A DNA stretch of 64,000 nt from Oreohelix idahoensis (Eukaryota > Mollusca > Gastropoda > Stylommatophora > Oreohelicidae), in NCBI GenBank assembly GCA_024509875.1, contig JAMPIV010012167.1:372001-436000 (forward strand), written 5' to 3'. This document shows, in pieces, positions 43,424 through 53,866 of the stretch (the stretch's first letter is position 1; the number at the start of each line of letters is the position of its first letter). The position numbers were made by a program, and so were the translations under genes. The notes under the pieces are model-generated. The model had not been told where the DNA came from. It searched no databases and worked only from the letters and a program-made list of their open reading frames with translations.

Positions 43424-43590
43424 CTGTTGTAAGTAGCATGCACTTGTGTGGTGAAGGCTTCGTGGAGACTATGCTGTAATGCTGACTCCATTGCTCCGTA
43501 AAGAGCGCGTGACTCGGTGCAGGCTCTCTAAGAACAACTACAGTTCTGGCTCCATGCTCTGTTAGAAGTGGCAAGGAGAAAGCAGAAGTC
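43424..43590 (-). repeat. S repeat copy 5, 5' half
   Basis: On the minus strand agcatggagccagaactgta, gagagcctgcaccgagtca and gaagccttcaccacacaag match S landmarks, with a partial duplication of the agcatggag...gcctg(c)acc block. Confidence 0.5.
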
Positions 43591-43609
43591 TGGTGGACAC
43601 AAAAATTTC

Positions 43610-43800
43610 AATTCTTCTTTTCCCTTTCGCTCCTTATGAAGCATGGAGTCACCACTGGCATCAAAGCATATATCTGCTACTGAAGCACTCATTTTTTTTT
43701 TAGCAGTTTGTTTTACACGATGAGGTTGCCAGCCTCATGCACTTTATGGCATGTCTGAGGTACCAGTAGTTTTTTTCTATGTTTGTCTTCTCAGAGACCC
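43610..43800 (+). repeat. S repeat copy 6
   Basis: ctccttatgaagcatggagt, gttttacacgatgaggttgc, tggcatgtctgaggtaccag and tttgtcttctcagagaccc follow the S layout. The end is a good splice-acceptor look-alike and is followed by an open plus-strand frame of about 37 codons to a GT at 43901. Confidence 0.62.
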
Positions 43801-44029
43801 ACAGTAACTACACAGGCTGAATTTCAATTGACCTCTCATAATTTTGTCTGGATTAAAAGAGATGTGGACGATCCATTTGTGGAAAATAAATTGGTAGTAC
43901 AGGTATACCTGTACTTTCAACTATGTTCATCATTGTGTCCCATAAATCTCACATTTACCCACATAGATCTGTTATTATGGCAGTAATATGTTGCAGGTTC
44001 ATTAACTCACAAGCACTCGTAATATAGCC

Positions 44030-44684
44030 AGTTCAGTCATAATTGACTATGGGAATGCGCCCCTGAGGTGACAGCCCTCAGCTGCTTATTTTCCTGGTGT
44101 TCCTTTCGACGTTTTCTCCTCTCTTCTGCTTGCTGTGAGAGCTTCTTTTTGCCCAATCTGAGGTGCAGTCGTAGAAAGCATGTCCACTTGGTGCAATCAG
44201 CAGCTTCATCCTCCCAAGTTGCTGGATTTATGTCCAGTGCCCTCATGTCTCTCTTGCACACATCTTTGAACCTCAGCTGCGGTTGTCCAACTATTATTTT
44301 GCCATCTACCAGTTGTCTAGTCTTCTGGGATGCGGCCATTTTCCATGTGGCGGACATAGCCAAGCCAGCATAGTCTGCACTGTCTAAGCAGTGTATATAT
44401 GCTCTAAAGGCCAGCATGTGACAACACCTCAACATTTGTCACTTTGTCCTTCCACGAAATACTGAAGATGTAGCGTAGACACCATAGATGGAAGGTTTTA
44501 AACCTTCTTTTTTGCTTAGCATTGGTTGCCCCTATCTCGCTGCCATATAGAAGTGTGCTGGTGACGAAGGCGTTATATACCGCAGCTTTGGTCTTCATTG
44601 TGATTTTGGGGTATCCCCAAACACACGATGTGAGGCGGGTGCTGCAGCTTTGCCAATGCGGCTGTCAATTTCTGTGTAAAGAAA
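44030..44684 (-). mobile_element. LINE D copy 1, RTE-like C-terminal region
   Basis: Minus strand, two overlapping frames: 44598-44404 (TKAAVYNAFVTSTLLYGSEI, RRFKTFHLWCLRYIFSISWK) and 44435-44037 (GKIIVGQPQLRFKDVCKRDM, RALDINPATWEDEAADCTKW). One frameshift separates them near 44420. Upstream EIDSRIGKAAA is readable to 44684. RTE-like tail with the KDVCKRDM signature; 5'-truncated. Confidence 0.85.
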
Positions 44685-44922
44685 TCCAGAATGCACATAT
44701 GAGATCTTGTATTCTTTTTCACCTTTAATTTCAGTTTATAGGTTTCTACTACAACTGAAGACCACTGACTATATCTGTAATGTTGTACATGTCTTTTCCT
44801 TGTTAGGGGAGATGTCTTCGCAATGTCAAGTACATGTTGTTGAAGGCTTATCCTGCTCCCTCTGCTGATCACAACATAACCTGTATTATACGTACAACAT
44901 CACAAGGGATGACAACACTTAC

Positions 44923-45061
44923 CTTAACTTCTGATAAGTTGGCCATTTCTAGAATAAAGTTTTTTGCATCTTCTCTGTTTCTGACTGCTGTGTCTCCAGC
45001 TTTGTGGAACAGGTTTTGCAGACTCCTCTCCACTGCACTTGAGATATCAGCCTTTCCTAGC
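44923..45061 (-). CDS. CEP104: CEP104 exon: TOG domain
   Basis: A 139-nt exon on the minus strand, acceptor tgtacacacag, donor AAG|GTAAGTG (near-consensus). The first G completes the Lys codon begun at 57923. It then encodes LGKADISSAVERSLQNLFHK, AGDTAVRNRE and AKNFILEMANLSEVK. CEP104 has a parallel KL.K.....VER..P.L....GD...R.R..A..FI.EMA...EVK segment, including the AGD / TGD turn before a helix. The intron to the next exon upstream is 12.9 kb and holds LINE C and the Gmr1-like element. Confidence 0.93.
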
Positions 45062-45109
45062 CTGTGTGTACAAGATTACATAACAATTAAGTATTCATCA
45101 CCATCACTT

Positions 45110-46000
45110 GTCTTTTCACTCCTTGTGGAGCATGGAGCCAACCCTGCAGCTGGTCCTCTTGCTGGAAGCCTGCACCAAAAACTCAAAAGCTCTAATAGCA
45201 GTGGTTTACGTAGCAATTTGTTTTACATGATGTAACCGGAAATTGTTCCTGCTTTGGCGATGACCATATTCATTTTTCTCAAGAGAATCGTCTCATTTTC
45301 TAAATGGGTGGCCTTTCTCCTGATGGTCTAAATGTCCAATATCATTTTGCTTGACTCGGTTATTCATTGGCTTTCCCCTGTTTCAGACTTCTTTATTTCA
45401 TCCGTCACTTTTTCACAATCTTTCTTTTTTGAAATTTTTGTTTTGTTTCATGTCCTATTTGTGTATTTTTATCACGTCACTTTCATTCATGACTCAGTGA
45501 TACCATTGTGATAGCTTTAATAGCTTCTCCGGATCTTGTAGCGTGGATTACCATTGCAGGACTTCTTGTTTTGTTATTTCATTTTCCCCTTTTGATTTTT
45601 GTTGACTGTTGAATTTCTTGTATTGATAGTTTTTTTTCTGGTTTTGTATTTTTCTTGCTTTATTAATTCTCTTCACCTGTGTTGTTATATTTCTTATATA
45701 TTTGTTGTTGCCCTTCTGATCAGTGTTTCTCATCTTGTTACATGTCTGCAGTGTCTATAGTACTTTTCTTTAACCTGTCTATATTTCTTGTCCTTGTTGC
45801 CTGTTTGTAACTGTGGCTGATGAAGGGTGATACCCAAAACGTCCTGTGTTTCCTGTGTACCATTATTTTGTAAAACTGATTCAATACCGTTTTATTTTTT
45901 AATATATATATTTACATGATGAGGCGGCAAGCCTCCTAATAATTGCCTGAGGATGCAGTAGTCCCATTCTTTCTTTATCTCGTTAGAGACCCTCAGGTCC
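45110..46000 (+). repeat. S repeat copy 7, split by a 678-bp insertion
   Basis: The left half (45110-45232: ctccttgtggagcatggagc, gctggtcctcttgctggaag, caatttgttttacatgatg) and right half (45911-46000: catgatgaggcggcaagcct, gatgcagtagtcccattctt) form one S copy with tttacatgatg duplicated on both sides of the insertion. Confidence 0.75.
45233..45910 (+). mobile_element. 678-bp insertion with hammerhead-like core
   Basis: The 11-bp direct repeat tttacatgatg (45222-45232 and 45911-45921) flanks it. Near the right end is CTGATGA (45817-45823), a short GGGTGATACCC hairpin, then AAAACGTCC. This resembles the conserved core of hammerhead ribozymes carried by Penelope-like elements, with A in place of the first G of GAAAC. 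No RT ORF, so it would be a truncated or non-autonomous copy. Class assignment is tentative. Confidence 0.5.
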
Positions 46001-46565
46001 CGTGGGGGGGGGGGGTGCGTTGAGGAGGCAAAGAAAGAAAAGTCTACTGCACACTCAGATGTACCATCATCATCAGCTGCCATCTCCACAACGAAGGTTG
46101 GCTGTAATGGATCTCCAACGTCTTCTGTCTCTTGTCTTGGTGGTGCGCTCTGATAGACTCTTTCCTGTACATCTCTTGATGTTATCTTCCCACTTATAGC
46201 GCTGTCTTCCTCTTGCATGTTTGCCTTCAACTCTCCCTTCCATTACGGTCTTCTGCAAGGCGTTATGCCTTTTTATGTGGCCAAAATATTTTAGCTGCCT
46301 AATTTTGATCTCCTTCATTAGTACTCTTTTCATACCTAGATTTTCTAGGACCTCCTTATTTGTTTTCTTCCCTTTCAATGAGATGTGCCCCATTCTTCTA
46401 TATATCCAAATCTCAATTCGTTCTTCCAATTGCTTATTCATTGTCAATGTTTCTACACCATACAGTAGTGCAGAATGTATATAACATTTTATGATTCTCA
46501 GTTTTAATTTGTGAGTTAACTGTTTAGATGTCAGTATATGTTTCATATTGTTGAATGTAGCTTTG

Positions 46566-46606
46566 CACCTCACAGTAGAAGAGGAACGACTAAGTAAGTA
46601 AGTAAG
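46566..46606 (+). mobile_element. 41-bp LINE A 3' end with 12-bp target duplication
   Basis: aatgtagctttg (46554-46565 and 46607-46618) flanks cacctcacagtagaagagga then acgactaagtaagtaagtaag, the extreme 3' terminus of LINE A with its tetranucleotide tail. It sits within LINE C. Confidence 0.92.
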
Positions 46607-47188
46607 AATGTAGCTTTGGCCATTCCTATTCTCTTCTTGATTTCTGTTTCACATCTGCCATCTTCTGTTATTATATGACCAAGATATGAGAAGCTCTTGA
46701 CTTGTTCCAGGATTTTCCCATTTATGCTTATCTTTAATGTGGGCTTATCTGTTTTTCTAATTATCACAGTTTTTGTTTTCTCAATATTAATGTAATCCAT
46801 ATTCATGACTTATACTGTTCACTTGCTTCACTAGTTCTTGTACATCCTGTTCACTTTCAGCTAACAACACGGTATCATCTGCATATCTAAGGTTGTTAAT
46901 TGACCTTTCACTGATGTTCAGTTCTGGTATTTCCTGTATCTGTTTGAACATTTTTTCGGTGTATATATTAAATAGGCAGGGGGACAGCACACAACCTTGT
47001 CTGACACGTCTTTTTATGTCTATGTATGATGAATAATTCCTTCCAGATCTTACTGTAGCAGTTTGCTCCCAATAAAAGTTACTAAGTGTTCTTATGTCTT
47101 TTCCATCAATACCTATGTCTTTGAGACATTCAATTATTTTCTCGTGATGGACTCTGTCAAAAGCCTTCTTATAGTCAATGAAGCACAT

Positions 47189-48341
47189 TGTAACTGTACT
47201 TTTCTCTTGTTGAGGTGATCACTGGCCCAAGACAGTATACATGTTGTTAGGTGTGTAGTGCTGGCGTATGATGAACTGAGTGTGGGTGCGAATGAAGGCG
47301 CGAATGTGTTTAGGCTCGTATGTATGTGGACATCGCAACCCCTACACTCACATGCAGTAGTCAAGGATGCTTGAACACTGCAGGCACGTTTCAAAACATT
47401 TATTGACGAGAACACACATGGTATCAACAGGAACAGTCATTGTAAACAAGGTCATGCTGACCGGAAATCGATAGGTATACATTAGGCATTCAGCAAGCTG
47501 GTAAACATTTGAATATTCGTGCATGGTCAATACAATGTTCTTCAATAAGGACAGTTCGTGGCGTCGCCCTGGGATTACTGACTAAACGCGTCAGATACCT
47601 TAATCACTTTGACACATAGGTGCAACTTGGCATTCCCCGCCAATTGCACATTATCAGGCTGTAGTATAATAGCCGAAAACACAGGCCTCGTTCTGACGTC
47701 GGCTGTGTACTTCTGATAAGCAGGTTACCATCAACCCTGCAGTAATGCGTATGTGGACATAAATATGCCGCCAATCTGCGGCTCCCACAATATATCTTCG
47801 TCACTGGATTTCTGGATGGTATGAAGACTAATAGTCTTGGATGGCTACCTTGAGCACAACATATAAGTTCTGAAATGGAGGACCGGTGAGCTGCAGTTCA
47901 CAGACTAGGCAATCTTCTAACATGTTCTGCTACCGAAAGCATAGTAATGGAAAAAGTCGGTATTACCTGTAACCGAGTCCACAGAACTTAACAAGGAACT
48001 CTGCTGTCATTCCAACGCACAGAGATTCACTAGGGAAAACTGCCAGTGCAGTCACTTCGAAGATTCTTCCCGAAAAACACAATGGACTCTCGTCCCTTCA
48101 GAAACCAGGACACTTCCCGGCTTGCCGGAAGTCTAACTCAACTCCCGCTTAAAAAAACCTGCCCATGGGCATATGCCCGAACTGTCTACCTTTGACCCTA
48201 AAGGTCAAACACAATGAATGAATAAACAAGGGAAGACAACCCCTAATCAACCTGACATCGCAGGTAAAGACACAATTATTCTTATGATAAAAACATAAGC
48301 AAATAACTTGACAGATGACTCCGTCAAAAATGACAGCAACA
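47189..48341 (-). repeat. Gmr1-like element 3' LTR
   Basis: 1153 bp, direct repeat of 55380-56532. By eye the only difference I found is C at 47228 versus A at 55419. Short ORFs within are not genes. Confidence 0.97.
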
Positions 48342-48801
48342 TATTACTACAACCCCCCTGTAAAAAAAAATGAAATTTTTTTTTTTAATATGTCCATGAG
48401 CAAGATTGCACAAGTATCACTTATGTGCTCATGAAAAAATGAACCTAATATCAGGTACAATAGACGCATAAACAAAGCGTCTGAAGAGGATACAAATCAT
48501 CTCCCAACATAGGAGAAAATATTTCCTTTAAGCCAAACAAACTAAAGGGGTACCACTAAAGAAACCTAAGTTGCTGGCAATACCAATCATATATCAAACA
48601 TTACTAAATACTATAATTATAGCAATATACAAATGTCATGAATTACAATGCTATATTAGCAACATATCACTGATGGATGGACAAAATGAAATTTATTAAA
48701 TTATCTAAACATCATCCAAATACATTTGTATTACAACATATTAGGATATTAAGGACAGACCTAAGTCCGAAAGTGTATCAGGAAAAACTAGGACACAAGA
48801 T
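48342..48801 (-). other. Gmr1-like element 3' untranslated region
   Basis: About 460 bp between the pol stop and the 3' LTR. AT-rich, with opposed A and T runs at 48362-48388 and the GGGGGG polypurine tract next to the LTR. No env-like or other ORF is seen here. Confidence 0.8.
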
Positions 48802-51800
48802 TTAACTGGAATCATGTGGGCATCTGGACAATATGTCCGCCATCACATTATCCGAACCACGGATAGCTCGCACCGTGAAATGGAAAGGCTGAAGAGCAAT
48901 AGCATAACGAGTAGATCTCGAGCTCTTCAAATCCTTACTTTGCATAGCCGTAAGAGCTTTTTGGTCGGTTTCCATAAAGAAATGCGCGCCCAGAAGGAAC
49001 CTTTGTAGCTTAAGAATGGACCAAACCATAGCCAACAATTCACGGTCTAAAACCGAGTAATTCCTTTCTGCCGCATTTAGCTTCCTAGAAATATACATTA
49101 CAGGATGCAGAGTTCCTGAATATTCCTGCATTAGTGCCACTCCAATCCCAGTGGAAGAGGCATCACTACGAAGAACAAAAGTCTTATCAATCGTTGGTAG
49201 TCTTAAGATAGGATGAGATGAGAACAAATTCTTAACCTGATCCAATGAAGATTGGCATTCCTGGGACCAACGCACCATGTTAGGAGAACCTTTTTTCAAT
49301 AACGATGAAAGTGGTGCCATAATGGAGGACAGATTCTCAATGAATCTTCCATAGAATTGTATCAATCCCAAGAGACTACGCACTTGCTTTTTTGTCTTCG
49401 GAACCGAGATATTTAATATCTTCGAAATGTTTTGGTCCTCTGTCTTCAACAGACCATGACCAACTCGATGACCTAGGAAGGAAATTTCACTAAACCCAAC
49501 AAAAGCTTTAGAGGGTTTTGCAGTCAAACTATGCTCACGTAGAGTAGATAGCAATTCCTTTAGACCCAAATAGTGTTCTTCCCAAGTATCGCTGAAAAGA
49601 CAGATGTCGTCTAAATATGCGATGACATCTGCACGATTTGATAGAATTCGTCGCATCATGCGCACGAAAGTCGCTGGGGCGTTCATAAGCCCGAAAGGCA
49701 TAAAATTCCATTGAAACAGACCCCTAGGTGTCGAAAAAGCAGTGAGAGGTTTGGCGTGTTCCGTCAGTGGGACTTGCCAATAACCTTTCGACAAGTCTAG
49801 TTTAGTAAAGAATTTAGCTTTAGAAAGTCTAATAAGTAGATCATCTAATAATGGCATAGGTTCAGCATCGAACTTCGTAACTTGATTTAATTTGCGATAG
49901 TCAACGCAAAGACGTATGTTATTGTCTTTCTTTCGAACAATAACTATCGACGAAGAATAAGCTGAAGTGGATGGTTCAATTATTTGCAGTTGAATCATTT
50001 CATCCAATTCTTTCTCGACTTGTGCTTGAAAATGAATAGGTATTGGGTATGGTCTTACTCTGATCGGATTACGATCAGTAAGTATGATGTCATGTTCTAT
50101 GACATCTGTGTGTCCAGGAATGTCGGTAAGGACATCCTGATATGATTGTAGCGTAGAGGATACTTGACGTTGCTCCTCAAAAGACAAGTTCGAAGAGATT
50201 GTAACGTCCCTCCACGATTCCGTTGAATTCAGTGGAATCGCAGGAAGAGGTAAGTTAACGTCCGAAAAAATAGTTTCCTCATCCTGTATAACGGACAGGG
50301 ATGAGATGTGACCATGTTGGACTGGAGAGTCGTCCATCGCCTGGAAAATAGGCTGCAAATAGTCTGGACGTTCAATAAACTCTGTTAGCATATTTATATG
50401 GAAGGTTTTATGCTTTCCATCCACATCGACGATGTAGTCGACATCGGAAATTTTGGAGACTATAGTGTATGGACCTTTCCATGAAATGAGAAGTCTATTC
50501 TCTCTTGAGGGAAGTAAGACATATGCTTTGTCTCCAGGACAAAGTTGACGTAGGCGTCTTTTCTTGTTAGCAAATCGCCTAGCTTTTTCTTTCGCAAATT
50601 CGGAAGATGAAGTTGCTAACCTGCACGATTCGATAATCTTTTCTCTAAGAGCAATGACATATTCATATGACGATTGTGTATCATCGTCAATATTATCAGA
50701 AGTTATCAAATCGTGTAACAAGGACATCGGACCGCGCGGTTGCGCACCAAAGACAAGTTCGAAAGGAGAAAACCCTGTATGCTCGTTGGGAACTTCTCTA
50801 TAGGCAAAGAGGACTGCAGGTAAAACCCTGTCCCAATCCTCCGGATGATCCTCCGTTATCTTGCCAAGTAAGTTCTTTAGTGTCCTGTTAAGACGTTCTA
50901 CCAATCCATTGGACATTGGATGATAAATACTACTGAGAGACCTTTTAATGTCTAGCGTAGCCATTACCTGAGACATAACGTCCGAAATTAACTGAGTGCC
51001 GTGGTCCGACAGTATTTCTCCGGGGAATCCCAGACGAGAAAATATGAGCCAAAGAGCATCAGCGATATCGACAGTTGATATGCTCTTCAGAGGAATAGCC
51101 TCTGGCCAACGCGTGCACATGTCCACGCAAGTGAGGATAAATTGGTGTCCTCTGGCTGACTTAATTTTGAACGGACCAATGATGTCTATAGCCATTTTCT
51201 GAAACGGCCGAATCGGAATATCTGCAGCCTGAATAGGAGCAGCATGTCTCGGACCTCTAGACTTGACCTCTTGACAAATTTTGCAAGATCGGCAATAAAT
51301 TCGGATGTCTTTATTCACGAATGGCCAAAAGAAGGACGCAAGGACTCTAGTTTTAGTTCTGGAAAACCCCATGTGTCCAGCACACTGAGAATCGTGTGCA
51401 TGCTGAAGAATTAAGGCTCTCATACACTTAGGCACAAGAATTTGCGAGTGCATAGACTTGTCCGAGTGTTGTACCATCCGTACCAATATACCATTCTTCA
51501 TAGTAATATACGATTTGTGATTAGTATTTTGATTGGGATCCCCTTTCTTTGCAAGAAGGAAGAATTTCCTCAAAGAAGGATCCTCTTCTTGACGTTTAAC
51601 AAACGAGTCATGGGAAATCACCAAGTGCTCGTCTTGGCTATCAACTTCATTACTATTATCCGATGAAGTTGGGGGATTAAGAGCTTGAGCTCTTGTCACC
51701 ACTGCATTGACCGTTTGAATGTTTTTTTCCTCCCCACTAGAAATTTGTTGCGGGGTGCATTCCTTAACCCCATGAATACGACCGATTATAAGATCCGCAA

Positions 51801-52944
51801 TAGGATTAGGAAGAAGACATGCATGGACATCTCCTGTGAAGAAGGGAGTGTCAATCCTAATAATAGCAGTAGGATAACTTTCCATAGTACCACCAAATGT
51901 AACACATTTGATTGTTTTTCCAGTGGCACAGCAAGGATCTATCAGAGACTCCCTAACCCCGACGGTAGTACATCCCGAATCGAAAAGTACTGAGACTAGC
52001 CTATCATTTATTAGACCTTTATGTAAGATGAGAGATCCTCTCCCATCATGCGCAACTGTAGCAGGTAGAGCAGGAAGAGGGTGACCACAACTTAGAGTAG
52101 ATACAGTCGATGAGTCGAACAATGTTAAGCATTGGGGGCATTCAGTTGCTCTCCCAAAATCGAAAGCACAACCAGTGATAGCCCTAGAGTTACCACTATC
52201 ATTTACTGTATTACAGGCTCCATCAAACTCTTGTTGTGCAGAGTTTGCCTGTTGGAAAGGTCTTTTTTTGTTAAATCTAGGTCTGCCTCGATTATCATTT
52301 CCCCTGTAATTATTTCGACTATCATTTCCCCTGTAATTGTTTTCATATTGCCTATTGTAATCATCATTCCGGTTTGAATCCCGGTTTCTAAATTCACCAT
52401 CGTCATAATCTTGACGTCGAGAATGATTACCTCGAAAGTTCGAATAGTTATTATTTGGATAGCCTTTGCGAAAGTGTCTCAAATTATTACCACTAAAATT
52501 ACGAGAACTACCATCTTGTCTCCAATTCATAGACGAAGAACCATCATGTGTTGGATTACTCCGCTTCTGAGTGTAATTCTGATTACTTCCCCTATTCCAG
52601 TTTTGTTGAGCACCCTGAAATTTTTTTTTGAAATTAGGGCCATATGGTGTTGCCGAAGCAGCTGGCAACCCTTCTTTCACTTTAGAATTGCTAACTGTAG
52701 CATGGGGATGCGCGGTGGCATACTGACAACAGTATTCCTCCATATCTTTTAAGTTTTTAGGCTTACGCTCATGAAGGAATGCAAGAAAAGAATCATTAAC
52801 AGATGACAAAACCTTATCTCGCAATAATAAGTCCATTAGACCTTCATATGTTTTCTCAGTCTGAGACAACTCAACCCATCGTGTAAATGTACGACGTATT
52901 TTTGTAACAAAATCAGAGAAATCTACTCCATTTTCTGGCAACAT
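48802..52944 (-). CDS. pol: Gmr1-like Pol (Gag C-terminus, PR, INT, RT, RNase H)
   Basis: 1380 codons, uninterrupted. Residues 1-90 finish the Gag capsid-like region. About 110-230 are Asn/Arg/Gly-rich with RGN repeats; no classical CCHC knuckle is seen, only C269-x2-C272 with C286/H288. Protease: LFDSGC (322-324 = DSG). Integrase: zinc-binding H517/H524 and C554/C557; catalytic D587, D647 and E683 (35 residues between the last two); GPY motif at 824-826. Then RT: VDYRKLN (1014-1020), FMPFGL, YLDD (1110-1113). RNase H: D1261, E1302, D1327, D1370, ending MADILSR. INT before RT is the unusual feature. No chromodomain recognised. Confidence 0.95.
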   Translation of the reverse strand: MLPENGVDFSDFVTKIRRTFTRWVELSQTEKTYEGLMDLLLRDKVLSSVNDSFLAFLHERKPKNLKDMEEYCCQYATAHPHATVSNSKVKEGLPAASATPYGPNFKKKFQGAQQNWNRGSNQNYTQKRSNPTHDGSSSMNWRQDGSSRNFSGNNLRHFRKGYPNNNYSNFRGNHSRRQDYDDGEFRNRDSNRNDDYNRQYENNYRGNDSRNNYRGNDNRGRPRFNKKRPFQQANSAQQEFDGACNTVNDSGNSRAITGCAFDFGRATECPQCLTLFDSSTVSTLSCGHPLPALPATVAHDGRGSLILHKGLINDRLVSVLFDSGCTTVGVRESLIDPCCATGKTIKCVTFGGTMESYPTAIIRIDTPFFTGDVHACLLPNPIADLIIGRIHGVKECTPQQISSGEEKNIQTVNAVVTRAQALNPPTSSDNSNEVDSQDEHLVISHDSFVKRQEEDPSLRKFFLLAKKGDPNQNTNHKSYITMKNGILVRMVQHSDKSMHSQILVPKCMRALILQHAHDSQCAGHMGFSRTKTRVLASFFWPFVNKDIRIYCRSCKICQEVKSRGPRHAAPIQAADIPIRPFQKMAIDIIGPFKIKSARGHQFILTCVDMCTRWPEAIPLKSISTVDIADALWLIFSRLGFPGEILSDHGTQLISDVMSQVMATLDIKRSLSSIYHPMSNGLVERLNRTLKNLLGKITEDHPEDWDRVLPAVLFAYREVPNEHTGFSPFELVFGAQPRGPMSLLHDLITSDNIDDDTQSSYEYVIALREKIIESCRLATSSSEFAKEKARRFANKKRRLRQLCPGDKAYVLLPSRENRLLISWKGPYTIVSKISDVDYIVDVDGKHKTFHINMLTEFIERPDYLQPIFQAMDDSPVQHGHISSLSVIQDEETIFSDVNLPLPAIPLNSTESWRDVTISSNLSFEEQRQVSSTLQSYQDVLTDIPGHTDVIEHDIILTDRNPIRVRPYPIPIHFQAQVEKELDEMIQLQIIEPSTSAYSSSIVIVRKKDNNIRLCVDYRKLNQVTKFDAEPMPLLDDLLIRLSKAKFFTKLDLSKGYWQVPLTEHAKPLTAFSTPRGLFQWNFMPFGLMNAPATFVRMMRRILSNRADVIAYLDDICLFSDTWEEHYLGLKELLSTLREHSLTAKPSKAFVGFSEISFLGHRVGHGLLKTEDQNISKILNISVPKTKKQVRSLLGLIQFYGRFIENLSSIMAPLSSLLKKGSPNMVRWSQECQSSLDQVKNLFSSHPILRLPTIDKTFVLRSDASSTGIGVALMQEYSGTLHPVMYISRKLNAAERNYSVLDRELLAMVWSILKLQRFLLGAHFFMETDQKALTAMQSKDLKSSRSTRYAIALQPFHFTVRAIRGSDNVMADILSRCPHDSS

Positions 52945-52948
52945 TGTC

Positions 52949-53866
52949 CTAAAACGAAGACGATAGTCTTCTTCTTTTAGTTGGTATTTTTTTTAGCAAT
53001 GCTGCTCTGACAACATCATAATTAGTCCTGTCATGTTCGTCTATTGTCATAAGAGTAGTCACTGTGTCACCTGTAAAAAATTCCATCAGTTGTTCAACAT
53101 ATTTTTCCTTTTTTATGTTATGCGTATCGCATAAAAATTGGAATCTATCTAGATAATCTGCTACGTCATCCTTTAAAGGATTGAAATGAGGCAATTTAAT
53201 CCTATTAACAAACTCCTTTGTCGTACTCGAAGTTGTTTGATGAGCACCTGGACTCGCCAATTTCAATTTCTCTAACTCCAAAGTTGCGAGTCTTTCATCA
53301 AGTTCCATCTTCTGTTTTCTTTCCTCATGTTCCATTTTTCTAATTTCAGCCTCAGCTTGAAGTTTTCTCTCCTCTGCAGCAGCTTGAGCTTGAATTTTTT
53401 TCTCCTCTGCAGCAGCTTGAAGTTTTTTGTCTTCCATTTCCATCTGGAATTTTCTTTCATCAGCCTGAGCTTTTCTCTCCTCAGCAGCAGCTTGAGCTTT
53501 TCTCTCCTCAGCAGCAGCTTGAGCTTTTCTCTCCTCAGCAGCAGCTTGAGCTTTTCTCTCCTCAGCAGCAGCTTCTCTTTGATACCTTTTCTCTTCAAGT
53601 TCTAATCTTCTATTCTCAGCATCTAGCTTCTTTAGTTCAGCTTCTGCTCTCCTTTGTTCAGCTTCTGCTTTCAATTTAATTTCCTCTTTTTGTTTCTTTT
53701 CTTCTGACTTTAATGCAATGGCGAATTGAGCAGATGAATATTCTTCTAATTCTTTACCAGACTTACCAAGGGTCAACCCTTGCTGGATGAAGAAATCCAA
53801 TGTAGACATTCTGTCTAATGAGATCAGTAACCTGAAAAATTCAACAATTACCTTATCCCACTTCAA
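52949..53866 (-). CDS. gag: Gmr1-like Gag, N-terminal part
   Basis: 305 codons; the likelier start is the internal Met at codon 20 (53809, MSTLDFFIQQGLTLGKSG). Residues about 55-215 form a long charged coiled coil rich in Glu, Lys, Ala and Gln, including four near-exact repeats of AAAEERKAQ. The capsid-like part (NRIKLPHFNPLKDDVADYLD, FLCDTHNIKKEKYVEQLMEF) follows. The frame runs off near a run of eight A on the coding strand (about 52983-52990), after which the homologous gag sequence continues in the pol frame. It could be a one-base indel, a read error, or recoding at the A run. Confidence 0.88.
   Translation of the reverse strand: MKWDKVIVEFFRLLISLDRMSTLDFFIQQGLTLGKSGKELEEYSSAQFAIALKSEEKKQKEEIKLKAEAEQRRAEAELKKLDAENRRLELEEKRYQREAAAEERKAQAAAEERKAQAAAEERKAQAAAEERKAQADERKFQMEMEDKKLQAAAEEKKIQAQAAAEERKLQAEAEIRKMEHEERKQKMELDERLATLELEKLKLASPGAHQTTSSTTKEFVNRIKLPHFNPLKDDVADYLDRFQFLCDTHNIKKEKYVEQLMEFFTGDTVTTLMTIDEHDRTNYDVVRAALLKKIPTKRRRLSSSF

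Noticed and set aside
47348..47804. Protein-coding genes in the LTRs (65-97 codon ORFs)
   Set aside because: Identical ORFs occur in both LTRs simply because the LTRs are identical; no domain or homology.
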